Origin: Spongilla lacustris
Taxonomy: Eukaryota > Porifera > Demospongiae > Spongillida > Spongillidae
Reading direction: 5' to 3'
DNA: 64,000 bases
NCBI GenBank assembly: GCA_949361645.1
Contig: OX442415.1
Location: 20,491,283 to 20,555,282 of the forward strand
The notes beneath the pieces were generated by a model that was not told the DNA's origin, ran no database searches, and saw nothing but the letters and a program-made list of their open reading frames with translations. Below are positions 44,457 through 56,784 of the stretch, piece after piece; position 1 is the first letter of the stretch; each line of letters starts with the position of its first letter. Both the position numbers and the translations under genes were made by a program.

Positions 44457-46385
44457 TCAGGGTAGACGCTCGAAGGGTGCCGCCAAAGTGAAACCCCCAA
44501 ATGGATTGATTGAGGGTGATTTGGTTCCAGGTAATAGTGTGAGTACACATGAGTGTGTGTGCAGTGGAGTCATTGTGCTGATGCTAGAGTAGCTGTGTCT
44601 GAAGGGCTTGTTAGTGGATGCCAGGTGTAGGCGGTGTAGGCAGTGCTGCTCCATCTTCTCAGCTGCAGGATGGTGGATGGTGGGAGGCCTGCTTGTGCTG
44701 CTGCTGTTGCTGCCCCAATCCGGAGTTTGTGGGTTGTATTTGGAGGTGTCATACCAACCCCTGAGCAGTAGGTCTTTTAAGATGGCTCTCTTAGCTCTGG
44801 AGGTGAGTGGGCGGCTGATGTGTAAGTGAAATAGGGCTGCTCTTGGTGGTGCTGTGCAGTTTTCAAAGTATGCTCGCAGTGCCATGACTGGGCATGATGT
44901 GCGGTAAGTGTAAACCATGGATATTATGGTGCCTCTACTGGTTTGGTCTGTTTTCGACTTCTTGATAAGGAAGTGAAGGCCCTTCTTGACCCAGGTGACA
45001 TCATTTCTGGTGGGGTGGAGTCTGGGGTCGAATCTGCTCCTGGTAGTTCAGGTGTCCTCGCTAATCCTCAGGAACCCGAAAAAACCGAAAGTGAGGGCTC
45101 CTTTCAGCATCAGCTTGCCATGACTGCTCAGTGGATCATAGTTGCTCCAGCATCCCAATGGTGAGAGGCAGTCTCTGTGGTCTGAGGTGTGCTGGGCCTT
45201 AGGAGCATTCCAAGCCTCTGATGGCCAGGTTCAGTGTTGCGTTGTTGTGGGCTGGACTGCTGAACCCCCGAGTAAGATGGAGGTGGGTGACGGCTGACAG
45301 GTACACCAGCCTGGAGTACATGGCTGAGATAGGCAGCAAAGAGATTGATGGTGTGCTTGGACCCTGGATGGGTCAGATTGAACTGGGTGCAAAAGGTGTA
45401 GTACTTCCTGAACCCTGCCCTGTAGGTGGTGAATGTTGTTGGGGCCATGGCTCTATGCAGGAGGTGTCTGAGGCGGCCTTCTAGAGCTCTGCCAGCTCCG
45501 GAGGTACAGGCGTGGGCAACTGGTTGGCCTGGGGGGCAAGGGAAAAGAAGCGTGACATTTCGATTGTGGGAAAGTGCGTCTGCAATGCAGTTCAGTCTGC
45601 CTGGGAGGTGCACCAAGGAAACTGTTTCTGACTGCAATAAAGAACAAGGTTGTTAGGAGATCCATTATGCCAGGGTGCCTTGAAGACTGGTTGGTCCATG
45701 ACTGGACTATGGGCAGGTTGTCGCAATGGAACGTGATGCGCTTTCCAGCCAGGAGATGGCCCCAAGTGAGAGCTGCTGCCACTATGGCGAATAGTTACTG
45801 CCACGGTATGGAGCGCTTGGGTAGCTGCTGGTGTGGCTGCCAGTCGCCTCTGAACCAGGCACCGTCCAGGTAAGCGCCAAATCCGAGGGAGCCGTGGCAT
45901 TGGTGTACGGCTGGAACGAGTTTGCATCCTTCCATTTCGGGTGCTATGAACATTTAGATGCCATTCCAAGATGATAGGAAGCTGTTCCACCATCGTAGGT
46001 CGGCTCTGGGTTCGGGGTTGAGGTAGATGTGGTGGTGTAGCCTCGTCACCGTTGTTGAGACCTGGATGAGACGACGTAGGAACAGGCGGCCTGCTGGGAC
46101 TACCTTGGCTGCAAAAGATTGTTTCCCAATGAGAGATAGGTGTTCCCTCTTGGTAGCTTTGCATTTGACAAGCCATGATTTGATCAGGGATCAGTTGTCC
46201 TGCAGCTTCTCTGGTGGCAATCTGAGCTGCTGCAGGGAGGAATCCAGCACGATGCCCAGGAAGCTGACGCAGGTCGCCAGCTGGACCTTCACACTTTTCC
46301 GTGGCCACTGGGATCCCCATCGCCTTGCATACCTGAAGCATGGTTGACATGGACTCCTGGCACTCAGGCTGATTCGGACTATCTG
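44457..46385 (-). mobile_element. DIRS/Ngaro-like retrotransposon remnant: RT end, RNase H, tyrosine recombinase
   Basis: Read on the minus strand from 46385: the RT thumb (LQVCKAMGIPVATEKCEGP), the connection (LFLRRLIQVST, TRLHHHIYLNPEPRADLRWW), RNase H (FHCDNLPIVQSWTNQSSRHP, VSLVHLPGRLNCIADALSHN), then the recombinase. The recombinase starts APTTFTTYRAGFRKYYTFC, has FGFFGFLRISED (first Arg), and near the end LRIGAATAAAQAGLPPSTI and RRWSSTAYTAYT (second Arg, Tyr). Domain order RT-RH-YR defines the class. Each domain needs frame changes, and the 5' half of RT, gag and termini are missing. Confidence 0.85.
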
Positions 46386-46424
46386 TTTCCTCTGTCTAGA
46401 TCATTCGTTCCAAATGTTATCTTG

Positions 46425-46560
46425 CTGTTCCCTTCCACTTGCTCCTTGGTTCACTTGCTGCTCCTTGTTGTTATGTGTTCACCTGCTCCTTGGTGTTATG
46501 TGTTCACCTCGTGTAACCTTGTTGTTCCCTTGGTGTTATGTGTTCCCTATATGTTATATG
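46425..46560. repeat. GTTATGTGTTCACCT minisatellite
   Basis: Four to five degenerate copies of CTTGGTGTTATGTGTTC with a period near 30 bp, abutting the 5'-truncated end of the DIRS-like remnant. Confidence 0.7.
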
Positions 46561-46949
46561 TTACCCTTCAGACCTCTTTCCTCTGTCTTTTTCCTCTTGC
46601 TGTACATGGGCAGATGTTACCTCCTACATTTCCAAGGTGAGAATCTCAGCTGGGTTTGTATAGGCTGGTTAGGTAAACATTTGTGCATTCCTTATGTCTG
46701 TTGTGTGGCTATTTGTCACATTTCATTTGAAGCACACCATCTGCTGCATGTCTGTGGGGCCATTTCATATGCATTGAGCCACCCTAAATCTTATTGTAAT
46801 ATAATTATTTGCATCAACAAAGATGCAAGTGTGCATACGAGATCATCACACAACCAAGAACATGAAAAATGATATTGACGTAGTGAGACTTAGGTGGGCG
46901 TACGTATGTACTTTGTTTTGATAACTATTACAAGTTTAGAAGTTACTAG

Positions 46950-47160
46950 CAATACATGTGTAGTAAAAATCTGTGCTATGGTAATTGAAATTAAGGGCAT
47001 CTTGCCAGGGAGTCTGGTAGTATACACAGTTGGGAAATACCTATAACCAAAGTTCACTTGTTTGAAATCAGTAATAATGGAACCTTGCTATTTGTGCATT
47101 TTTATTACAAAGGTTTTCATTTTGTATACTTGTTTTCATCTCCAGCTCCAGTTCCTGAAT
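46950..47160 (+). repeat. duplicated segment, copy A (interrupted by the 14-bp minisatellite)
   Basis: ACACAGTTGGGAAATACCTA... through CATCTCCAGCTCCAGTTCCT and GAATCCATCC matches 48985-49310. The match then breaks at the start of the minisatellite and appears to resume near 48700-48790. Confidence 0.6.
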
Positions 47161-48640
47161 CCATCCGTTGTTCCACTCTAGTCCTGTGCAGTCTCGCCCA
47201 GTAGGTTCCAGTGCAGTTGTTCCAGTGTAGTTGTTCCAGTGCAATTGTACCAGTGCAGTCTTTACAGTGCAGTCATTCCAGTGCAGTTGTTCCACTCCAG
47301 TCTCATTCAAGTGTAATTCATCCAGTGCAGTCGTTCCAGTGCAGTCGTTCCAGTGCAGTTGTTCCAGTGCAGTCGTTACAGTGCAGTCATTCCAGTGCAG
47401 TTGTTCCACTCCAGTCTCGTTCAAGTGTAATTCATCCAGTGCAATTCTTCCAGTGCAGTCGTTCCAGTGCAGTCGTTCCAGTGCAGTTGTTCCAGTGTAG
47501 TTGTTCCATATAGTTGTTCCAGTTTCAGTCGTTTTAGAGCAGTTGTTCCAGTGCAGTCGTTCCCAGTGCAGTCGTTCCCTATGCAGTTGTTCTAGTGCAG
47601 TAGTTCCACTCCAGTCTCATTCCAGTGCAATTCTTCCAGTGCAGTCATTCCAGTGCAGTCATTCCAGTGCAGTCGTTCCAGTGCAGTCGTTCCAGTGCAG
47701 TCGTTCCAGTGCAGTCGTTCCAGTGCAGTTGTTCCAGTGCAGTCATTCCAGTGCAGTTGTTCCACTCTAGTCTCGTTCAAGTGTAATTCATCCAGTGCAA
47801 TACTTCCAGTGCAGTTGTTCCAGTGCAGTTGTTCCAGTGCAGTTCTAATGCAGTTGTTCCAGTGTAGTTGTTCCATATAGTTGTTCCAGTGCAGTCGTTC
47901 TAGAGCAGTTGTTAGAGTGCAGTCGTTCCCAGTGCAGTTGTTCTAGTGCAGTTGTTCCACTCCAGTCTCATTCCAGTGCAGTCGTTCCAGTGCAGTCATT
48001 CCAGTGCAGTCATTCCAGTGCAGTCATTCCAGTGCAGTTATTCCAGTGCAGTCATTCCAATGCAGTCATTCCAGTGCAGTCGTTGAATTCCCCCAGTGCA
48101 ATTCTTCCAGAGCAGTCGTTCCAGTGCAATCGTTCCAGTGTAGTCGCAGTTCCACTCCAGTTGTTCCAGTGCAGTCGATCCATTGCAGTTGTTCCAGTGC
48201 AGTCATTTCAGTGCAGTCGTTCCAGTGTAGTTGTTCCATATAGTTGTTCCAGTGCAATCGTTCTAGAGCAGTTGTTAGAGTGCAGTCGTTCCCAGTGCAG
48301 TTGTTAGAGTGCAGTCGTTCCCAGTGCAGTTGTTCTAGTGCAGTTGTTCCACTCCAGTCTCATTCCAGTGCAGTCGTTCCAGTGCAGTCATTCCAGTGCA
48401 GTCATTCCAGTGCAGTCGTTTCAGTGCAGTTATTCCAGTGCAGTCATTCCAATGCAGTCATTCCAGTGCAGTCGTTGAATTCCCCCAGTGCAATTCTTCC
48501 AGAGCAGTCGTTCCAGTGCAATCGTTCCAGTGTAGTCGCAGGTCCACTCCAGTTGTTCCAGTGCAGTCGATCCATTGCAGTTGTTCCAGTGCAGTCATTT
48601 CAGTGCAGTCGTTCCAGTTGGTTCAATCCATTTGGTCCGG
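47160..48640. repeat. 14-bp minisatellite, about 105 units
   Basis: The unit is CAGTCGTTCCAGTG with C/T variation (GTCG, GTTG, GTCA). Because 14 is not a multiple of 3, Gln/Ser/Val/Cys-rich frames of period 14 residues stay open on both strands. These are not genes. A larger block is repeated at an offset of 392 bp, exactly 28 units (for example CGTTGAATTCCCCCAGTGCA near 48081 and 48473). Confidence 0.95.
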
Positions 48641-48974
48641 TCAGTCCAATTTAATCGATCCAGTCCAGTGTATCCATTCTTTTGGGGAAGTCCAGTGAGT
48701 CGTCTCTGAAAGGCAGCACTATAGTCCAGAGGTTGGTGTGTATTTTATCTTCAGTTGCTACTGTCACATTGTGTCTATCGCATAGAAATGGTGTGGTAGT
48801 GTAGTAGATAACCTTAACTGTTGGAAATTTATAGAGATTTTTAAATGGGAAGAAATACATTAACTAGGTCTTTTTTGCTGCTGCCTCGACTACATGCATA
48901 ATCAGACATCAAACACATCAATTTAGAAATTCTTCGAGTGCTTTGTTACCGGACAATACATCACTAATTACATT

Positions 48975-49495
48975 GCATGAACTACAATACACAGTTGGGA
49001 AATGCATACAACCATGACTCACTTGTAAAATTCTGTGCTGGAAATAAAAAGGATTTTCCAGTCACTGGAATATGCCTGGAGAGTCATAAATGGAATTGAA
49101 GCATCATTAATATGTGATCATGTGCAGAATAAAGTATACAAATGATTCCATTTAGAAATGCCTCATTACTGTCATTTCTAAAATTGCATGCACTTAAATA
49201 ACACATGCATGTACACTTCCTCTTGCTATTTGTTCATTTCTATTACAAGCATTGCTCACTTGTAATTTGTTCATCTCATCTCCAGCTCCAGTTCCTGAAT
49301 CCATCCACCCTTGGTGTAGGGTCTCCGAAAGAAAACACTGTAAGAGAGTATGGATTTTATCTCCAGCTGCTACCTCATTTGTACGTTTGAATACTGTCCT
49401 ATAATGATATGTTGTGAATAATGCTTGCCTTCATATATAGCCGGCTGTTCTGCTTTGTGGGTCCCAACTACAGAGATAGTACCATCTGTGCTGGT
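48975..49495 (+). repeat. duplicated segment, copy B, with exon-like pieces
   Basis: It holds the uninterrupted counterpart of copy A. After CATCTCCAG at 49285 a frame reads APVPESIHPWCRVSERKHCK. A second exon-like block (49441-49493, acceptor TATATAG, donor GTAAGT) reads RLFCFVGPNYRDSTICA. No family recognised; coding status is uncertain. Confidence 0.4.
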
Positions 49496-50161
49496 AAGTA
49501 CGGTACCAATTCATCTAATTGTTCTATACATCCTTGCGTGTAGATCAGAATAATTGCTTTAAATAATTTCAGTAATCTCAGTAAGTGCTATGTTTTGGTA
49601 ACTATTACAAGTCAGGGTGTTTTTACTACATGGCTAAAATGCTGACATCGCAGGGTGAGTATGTAGGTAATGATCGAGTGAAAAAAAAACCTTACACTCC
49701 AGTTGGGCACATGATGGTCTAAAATTGCTATGAACGGACTCGGTTATATTGGTGTTTACAAGACTGCGAGCAAAACCTGAACAATATAAAACAAAGTTGG
49801 TATTGTGGGTGCTTTACTGTTCCATAACATCGGGAGTGCTTTTACTTTATCTTAGAGCTTGTTGCCCATAATAAATTTCCTTTGACTCCAAGCTAAGCAT
49901 CATGACTTTCTAAGCAATTAGTAGAAGTCTTATATCACAATTGCACTCAAATTGCAATTGTTCTTGTTTGTAGGCTACTGTTTCATACTAAAACAGAATC
50001 TTTTTCTTACGTTTCACTTCTTCTTAGAAATAACGAGTAGGAGTACATGGTTTAGGTAGAACGTATGGTGTAATGCTGAGGTTTTCAATAATCTGGAATG
50101 TTTGTGTTTGGAGACTTGATAAATTTGGTTTCTGCTGTGTTGCCAACTGTATAATGCATCG

Positions 50162-50587
50162 GTGTTAGTCAATTTAAATGGTTTAGCGCTGATTTGGGGG
50201 AAAAAACGACTTAATATCATATACATGTATATACATGATTCTTTTTCCAAGTGGCTGGAAGTCGCAGTGGTCTCTTCCTGTTCCTCCCAGCAAACTATCA
50301 TATTCTTGCGGCACGTGCTTTCAACTCATGGGTTGCCAGAAATGCTGATCTCATACAACGGCACAGCATTCACGCCTGCAGAATTCAAAACGTTTGTAGC
50401 TCACAATGGTGTCCGTCATTTAACTAGCGCGCCGTACCATCCGGTTACTAATGGCTTGGTGGAAAGAGCAATCCAGATGTTTAAGGAAGCCTTCCAGAAA
50501 ACCTCTGGAGAGAGATACAGCACTACACGTAGGCTATACCGAGTCACTGCCACTGTATTGATATTTATCCAGTTGTTGAAGAGGTGA
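50162..50587 (+). pseudogene. gypsy integrase core fragment
   Basis: The frame gives HDSFSKWLEVAVVSS, FLRHVLSTHGLPEMLISYNG, HNGVRHLTSAPYHPVTNGLV and ERAIQMFKEAF: the D-D-E core of a K02A2.6-type gypsy integrase. The second catalytic Asp is Tyr (SYNG for SDNG). It starts after an acceptor-like GGTTTAG and lacks flanking domains. Confidence 0.8.
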
Positions 50588-50594
50588 GTCACAT

Positions 50595-51058
50595 CACTTG
50601 AGTTGGCAGAATGTGATGTTGCCAAGGCTGAAGAGTTGTGGATTCGAGAATCCCAGTCAGGTGTACTGAAGAATGACAGATTTCCTACTTGGAAGAATCA
50701 GTTTGGTTTGTTTCAGGACGAATGATCACTGTGGAGGTGTAATGGAAGGCTACAAAATGCACACCTTCCTTACTCTGCCAAACATCCCATTCTTTTGGAT
50801 GGAAAACACCATCACACTGTGCTGGTAATCAGGGATGCACACATTCGAGTTGGCCACAATGGAGTATGGGAAACACTGACTGAAGTGCGGTCTAAGTTCT
50901 GGATTATTGGCGGAAGGAGTCTAGTCAGATCTGTCATTTATAGGTGCGTAGTCTGCAAGCGATTTGAAGGTAGCTCATGTGGGATAATGAATGCTATTGT
51001 AGTTGACTGGCGAGATTCTTGTTCTACAGAACAGCTACAGAACAACACCGGAATATAG
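50595..51058 (+). pseudogene. BEL/Pao integrase N-terminal fragment
   Basis: Broken frames encode LWIRESQSGVL, NGRLQNAHLPYSAKHPILL, HHHTVLVIRDAHIRVGHNGV and FWIIGGRSLVRSVIYRCVVC: the zinc finger and leader of BEL/Pao integrases (HPIxLPxxH...HxGVxxTLxxxRxxFWIxxGR...CxxC). It is followed by RTTPEYR-like sequence. Confidence 0.8.
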
Positions 51059-51307
51059 ACGAATCAACAGCGTGCCTATATCTGATGCCCTTGCAAAGAT
51101 GACCTGGATCAACAAACTTAGGAAAGATCCCCCCACCCCCACCCCCTCCATTCACCAAGAAGTTGAAACGCTATTATGTCCCATGTCACATTCACATCAT
51201 CTTGTGCACAAGAGAATATCAAGCAAAACTGCATGTTTATGCATGTGTTCACATTTATAATGACAATTGAGTTGGTTTAAAGGCTATGTGCAAGTGTCAC
51301 TAAACAG

Positions 51308-51480
51308 ATGTGGACAATATACTCATTAATCATAGCCCCAAGCATCTTCGACAACTTTGCCAGCACACTTCACTGGGTCCTAGAGAACAATTACGGGGCA
51401 ATCCTACTCCACTACTTCGACGATTTTCTCCTAGTTGGCCCCCCAGAGCAACCTACCTACATACTACCACTGGCGTTTCG
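51308..51480 (+). pseudogene. DIRS/Ngaro-like RT fragment
   Basis: APSIFDNFASTLHWVLENNY then GAILLHYFDDFLLVGPPEQP contains the palm motif (YFDD) in the form used by tyrosine-recombinase retrotransposons. Only about 60 codons remain. Confidence 0.6.
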
Positions 51481-52563
51481 CCTGCAGAGCATTTTCTCCT
51501 TTCCTGGAATATTTTACTTCTTACTATTACTCATAAGTAGGCTTCTATGTCATATATTGCTCACGTTTGTCACTTTGTATTAGAAAGAATGAATAACAGT
51601 ACATAGTTAAGGTAGAATAGTGCCTTACTGTGTAAATGCACCTATATTGTCATCGTTGAGCATTCTTCACATTCATTCTTAGTTAGTTAGGCTTGCTGCT
51701 TGTAAACTATGTTAGTGGCCACTGCTTTATAATATACCAGATCTGAGCTGCAGAAAAGGAATTCTTTGCAGCATCTCAACCATCAAGGTTTAGGGCAGAG
51801 CCCCAGCCACTAAAATCTACTTCAGTCGTCAAATCATAGCATATTTGCATACTACAAGACTTACCCGAAAAGGGCTTTTTTTTTGCGCTACAAAATAAAT
51901 AAAAGAACAGTTGGTTATATGTGAACTGAACAGGGAATCAGGGAATTAAACTCAGTTATGATGATTAAAAAAGCGGAGTTACGAGATTTTAGTAACCATG
52001 TATGTGCAAGAGCATCAAAGAGAGAATGAGATCATTGAAGTGAGTTGCATTATGAGAAGTAATTTAATACTATCAGAAATAAAATATCTTTGCACTGGCA
52101 ATGTTTGTGTAGCCATCAATACATTCGGCACATGTTGAGCGCTTTTGAGCTTTCAGCCTATATTATATGCTCTGCCACTTTTTGGTTGTGTGTACCATAG
52201 CAATACACCTGAGCAAGAGAAAAACAGTGCTTACAATGGAAAGGCTGACACTTGAATTGCATTTTGACATGTCACTGGGTACTGTTTCCAGATCAAATAG
52301 CGAAGAAACACAAATATTTTTCATTTGAAATTAACGACAATTGTGAATATGCTATCAGAGTACCGTACTTGCATCATTTTTCTTTTTATTACCGGCTATT
52401 CACAGCGATTTGTGGACTGTTTGATGTTTAATTTGGATAGGAGTAGATGAAATACTACGTTTCTTTAGTCTTTTACATTAGTGTTAGTCACTTTTTATAT
52501 TTAATGTAGAGAGAAAAGGATTAAATCTTGAATCGCATTGGCGTGTATAGCTAATGTTTTACC

Positions 52564-53088
52564 ATGTACTACTTCACAAGGCACTACTTCAAAGGAAAAC
52601 GTACGGAGTCAGCACAACTTTACGGCTTCAGTGATGCATCAATCACAGCATACGCTGCAGTGGTCTACAATGTTGAAACATCAGATGGCCAGAAGACCAC
52701 GAGTTTTGTCGAATCGAGAACTAGAGTAGCTCCACTAAAAAGTCAAACCATCCCTTGCCTAGAATTAATGGCATCTCTACTCCTAGCCAGACTGATTACT
52801 AATGTAGCGGAGAGTCTAACTCCAAGATGTACATTGATGCATCATGTATGCTTTTCTGACTCACAAGTTGCATTATGCTTGATCAAGGGAATTGACAGAG
52901 ACCTGAAACCATTCGTACAAAATCGAGTGGAGGAGACACGACGACTAGTACCAGCTCGGTGTTGTAAACTCTGCCCGGGCATGGATAATCCAGCTGATAT
53001 CCTGTCACAAGGACTCAGTCCCACGGAACTCTCTCTCTGTAAATTGTGGCAGGATGGACCTGAGTGGATCAGAACTGGGTGGAGCTGA
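52564..53088 (+). pseudogene. BEL/Pao RNase H fragment
   Basis: A 174-codon open frame: YGFSDASITAYAAVVYN, SRTRVAPLKSQTIPCLELMA, SLLLARLITNV, VCFSDSQVALCLIKG, VQNRVEETRRLVP, NPADILSQGL and LWQDGPEWIRTGW. This is the BEL/Pao RNase H from first Asp to the conserved LWxxGPxWL end. Unbroken, but without RT before or integrase after. Confidence 0.88.
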
Positions 53089-54015
53089 AGTCAAGCAACA
53101 AGGACACCCCTCTACATGTACTTTTGGTACAGCAAACTGGGGGTATATTTGAATGTGCTACCCACTATATACTTCAGCATCATTTGCGTAGAAGCATCTT
53201 CGGTTACAGTTGCAGTTGAATAGCATTTTTTTTAGTCCTTGGGCTTCTATCATAAAATCGATTCTTCTTCACGTTTGCTACTTCATATTAGAAAGAATGA
53301 ACAGGAGTACGTAGTTAGAATAGTGCCTTTCGGTACATAGCATTACTTCAACCATTGTCGTGGTTGAATTTTCCTCTACAATATCAGTAACCGTATGTTA
53401 GGCTTGTTACTTATATACTACGCTGCTTTACGTGCAAGATCGGAGCTGCAGATAAGTGTTTGCAACAGTTATTCCTTGTAGAGTTATTGTGGGTAAATGA
53501 CAAAAGAAAAATCACATGCTTTTCAGTAGGACATATATGTACTATGAATATATTCAATAGTACATGTTGAGCACTTTTTGGGCTTTCTGCCTACATAATA
53601 ATGCTTTGCCACTGCTTGTTAATGTACGTACCTAAGTAACAAAGTATTTCTTACAGTAGTTATGGCATTCGTATTCTGAAACTTGAATTGTCGGCATTCT
53701 TTATCATCAGCAATGTTCATTTCTGTTTGGAGACTTGGTGAAATACTTGGAAGTGCCTTTAGTCTTGCTGACTGTATATGACACTAGTGTTTTTCACTTT
53801 TAATTCTTTAGTGTGGCTTGCTGATGCAGTGATAAAAAACCTGAATCACATTTACAAGTAACAGGATTACTAATGAATAAATGAGTACACAAAAACTTGA
53901 TCAGCCTACTGCTGTAGATACATGTACTCCGTAATCTCAGAGCTGATGCCATATGCTCACAATAGCGGTGCCCTAGCATTTGCTCTGACAAGGACCAAAT
54001 TGAGCCTTCCATATA

Positions 54016-54477
54016 GTGATCTTGTGCAGTTTAGCCAAACTACGAGGCATGAGGCAAGGTGAGGAAAATGTAAGTGAGCCTTTGCTCCCCAGCAGTCTTA
54101 GTTCTCAACAGCCAATGGTATGCATGACCAGCCTAGCTATGAGCACTTCATATCATTGGAGGCATGCTTCCTCTGTCCAGAAACCTGTACACTCTTCACT
54201 GAGAGTGCTTCGATTAAGCGGTAATGCAACAGTGAGATTAAAAGCTGCAGATTTCCCCAGATCCCAGTTTGGCACTAGGAGATCTGCTGGCCGAGTGCCC
54301 CAATTCACTTTCTACCTCCATTGGACCACCGATGCCAGCCTGTCTGCAGGTTTCAAAAAAGGTATTTCTAAGTTGGTTGTGACGGGTAACTACACCCTTA
54401 TTACATTAGGGCATGGTGGCATGCAGATTCAAGTACTTTGTTCAGAGCATCCTTGCACAATACAAGGAGACCTGTAA
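54016..54477 (+). other. unrecognised 153-codon open frame
   Basis: Its composition is Ser/Leu-rich and no motif is recognisable. It follows a copy of the recurrent motif (TTTTTCACTTTTAATTCTTTAG at about 53790), so it sits where other units carry retroelement pieces. It may be chance. Confidence 0.2.
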
Positions 54478-54684
54478 ACATTTGTATACTGTTGCTGTGA
54501 GTTCTGCTGAATAGCTTGCAAAGGGGACTGTGAGGAGTTCGGAGTGGGCAGTTCCAATTGTTGCACAACTGGATGTGAGTCGGTGTGAGAAGGCAATGAC
54601 ACTAAGACAGCCTGACTTGTGCACAAAGGAGTTGCAATATTGCCCAGAGGTGCACACCTAATAGAAACAATCCTGCTTAATACT

Positions 54685-55044
54685 TTACTTCAACAGAGCC
54701 ATCTTATAAGTGGATAGTTCAACTGGTTGGGAACTAGTTAGTGATGAAGATGTAGCCATGGTTGAAGAGGTCTGTGAGGACAGATGACTGGAAGACAGCG
54801 AGGCAAGACGATCCTGGTTCGAACATCGCCCATTTTTTGCTGCGCCACAATGACCCAAACACAGACTTTTTCCTGTAACACATGAACATGACAAACATCG
54901 GGTGTTAGGTCCATTGCACTTCTTCCAGCAAGGACCTGAATCATGAGCGTTGGCCACGTTATTATTATGATGATGTTTATGTTTGGAGACATGATTTGAA
55001 TACTTGGTTTTATTAGCCTGGCTGACTGAATTAGTGTTAGTCAC
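54685..55044 (-). pseudogene. cysteine-rich domain fragment
   Basis: The minus frame has an Asn/His-rich leader, then CWKKCNGPNTRCLSCSCVTG, CLGHCG and GRCSN, and a Ser/Thr-rich tail. The pattern C-x3-C-x6-C-x2-C-x-C...C resembles Cys-rich modules of uncharacterised, often transposon-linked invertebrate proteins. No 5' part or catalytic domain is visible. Confidence 0.35.
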
Positions 55045-55389
55045 TCTATATGCTTCAAGTTTTAACCCGATTCACATTTAGACTCGGAATGCTCCACTTA
55101 CTGTTGGTACTATATTTGGGTGTGCTGCTCACAGATATTCTGCATGATTTGGGAAGATGAGCAACAGCAAAGTGTCTTTTATTACAATTGGAATCGAATT
55201 GCATATTTTCCTTCATGAACTGCTGTTGACAAGAGTATCACAGTTCTTATTAGAAATAATGAATAGGAGTAAGTGGTTTAGGTAGAATAGTGCTTTGCGG
55301 TGGGTGGAGTGGCAATACAAACCAATGTCATGGTTTCACATGCATGTTCTTCACGTCTTATTAGAAATAGTATTTTTTTTTCAGTATCG

Positions 55390-55690
55390 TAACTATAGGT
55401 TACAAGAAACATGCCTATGAAGCCAGCGTTTGTCATGTAGAACTTGATGTTTCACACCACTGGTGTGTTCTACTTCTGGTGGATTAGGTCCTTCTGCCAA
55501 AACCTGGTATAAGAGGCATGCATCAGTTATTGCAGAAAAGTACAGCCTAATCTTTGTAGCTTCGTGCCTAATTGAGCTTTTCATTACTATGTTCTGCAAT
55601 CATGTGACTTTTTGGCTTAACATCATCATACCATCGAGGTGCAGGCTCCCCACCTGACTACCATTGATCTATCCGGCTCAGCAGATAAAA
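55390..55690 (+). pseudogene. retroelement-like fragment, copy 1 (GGLGPSAKTWYKR family)
   Basis: TSGGLGPSAKTWYKRHASVI and AEKYSLIFVASCLIE form a protein-like stretch closely repeated at 56395-56690. 'GGLGPxAxxxYKRLASxxAEK' is, to my recollection, a common tail of invertebrate mobile-element ORFs, whose family I cannot name. Confidence 0.45.
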
Positions 55691-56394
55691 ATGCATCATG
55701 TTTTGATGTTTGGTCATAAACTATGTATTATTGAGTTTCAAAAATGTAGTTCCCATTCTCAAGAACAAAAAAAAAAAACATCATGGTTCCATCCACTGGA
55801 TACCTAAATTAGACTTGGAGAATAAGGGAAAAAAGAGAACACCAATCCTTGTACATGTTGAGCACATTTGGGGGTTGCTGTTTATGCTTTGCCACTGCTT
55901 GGTAATGTATGTGGCATAGCAACATCTCAGCAACAGAAATGCCGTTTCTATAGAATACTCTCAGTATGGAACTTGAATTGCTGAATCAGTATGATTTTAG
56001 AAGGGCTTGCTGTCTGCTCAGTAAGTTCTTACATGCTTTTTAAGCAATGATAAATGTAGCCATTTGAACTATAAAGCAGATGTTCGTACAGTGTGTTGGA
56101 GAAAAACAAAAATGATCCCGTTTTGCTCACTAAGATCGAGAAGACTTATAATTCAGATTAAATAGTAATCAGTGAATTAAATTTGCCACTTATAGTAAAT
56201 GCAGCCACTTCATACAATACATTACTGCCTTTATTTACAAAACTGGGAATTACATTTCTTCTTGTAATCTGCTATATGTTGGTTTGCAGTCATTTACTGT
56301 AGGTACTTTATATTCTTTTCTACTGCTGGCATCATATGGTTACGTGCTCTGAACTTGTTATTAGAAATGGTCTTTTCGTTTCAACATCAGTAAC

Positions 56395-56690
56395 TATAAA
56401 GGGAGATGGTCCTACTATTGAAACATGCCTATGAAGCCAACGTTCATGAAGTAGAACTTTGATGTTTCACACCACTGGTGTTTTCTACTACTGGTGGATT
56501 AGGTCCTGCTGCCAAAACCTGGTATAAGAGGCTTGCATCAATTATTGCAGAAAAGTACAGCTTAACCTTTTGTAGCTTTGTGCCAGATTGAGCTTTTCAT
56601 TGCTGTGTTCTGCAATCATGTTATTTTGTGTGCAGGCTCCTCACCTTACTATCATTGATCTTTCTGGCTCAGCAGGCAGAAATGTTTTTG
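56395..56690 (+). pseudogene. retroelement-like fragment, copy 2 (GGLGPSAKTWYKR family)
   Basis: A direct repeat of 55390-55690 at about 1.0 kb offset, with about 85-90% visual identity. It reads GGLGPAAKTWYKRLASIIAE with frameshifts. It shows a local tandem duplication. Confidence 0.5.
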
Positions 56691-56784
56691 TATGTACATT
56701 TACGTCCAATGTTTGGTCATGTTTAAAAAAAAAGATTAATTAAAAAAAGGTCTGAGTTGCAGAAAGGAGTCAATCTGACCCCTC

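Noticed and set aside
47068..48654. Gln/Cys/Ser/Val-rich ORFs on both strands
   Set aside because: Products of the 14-bp minisatellite in several frames.
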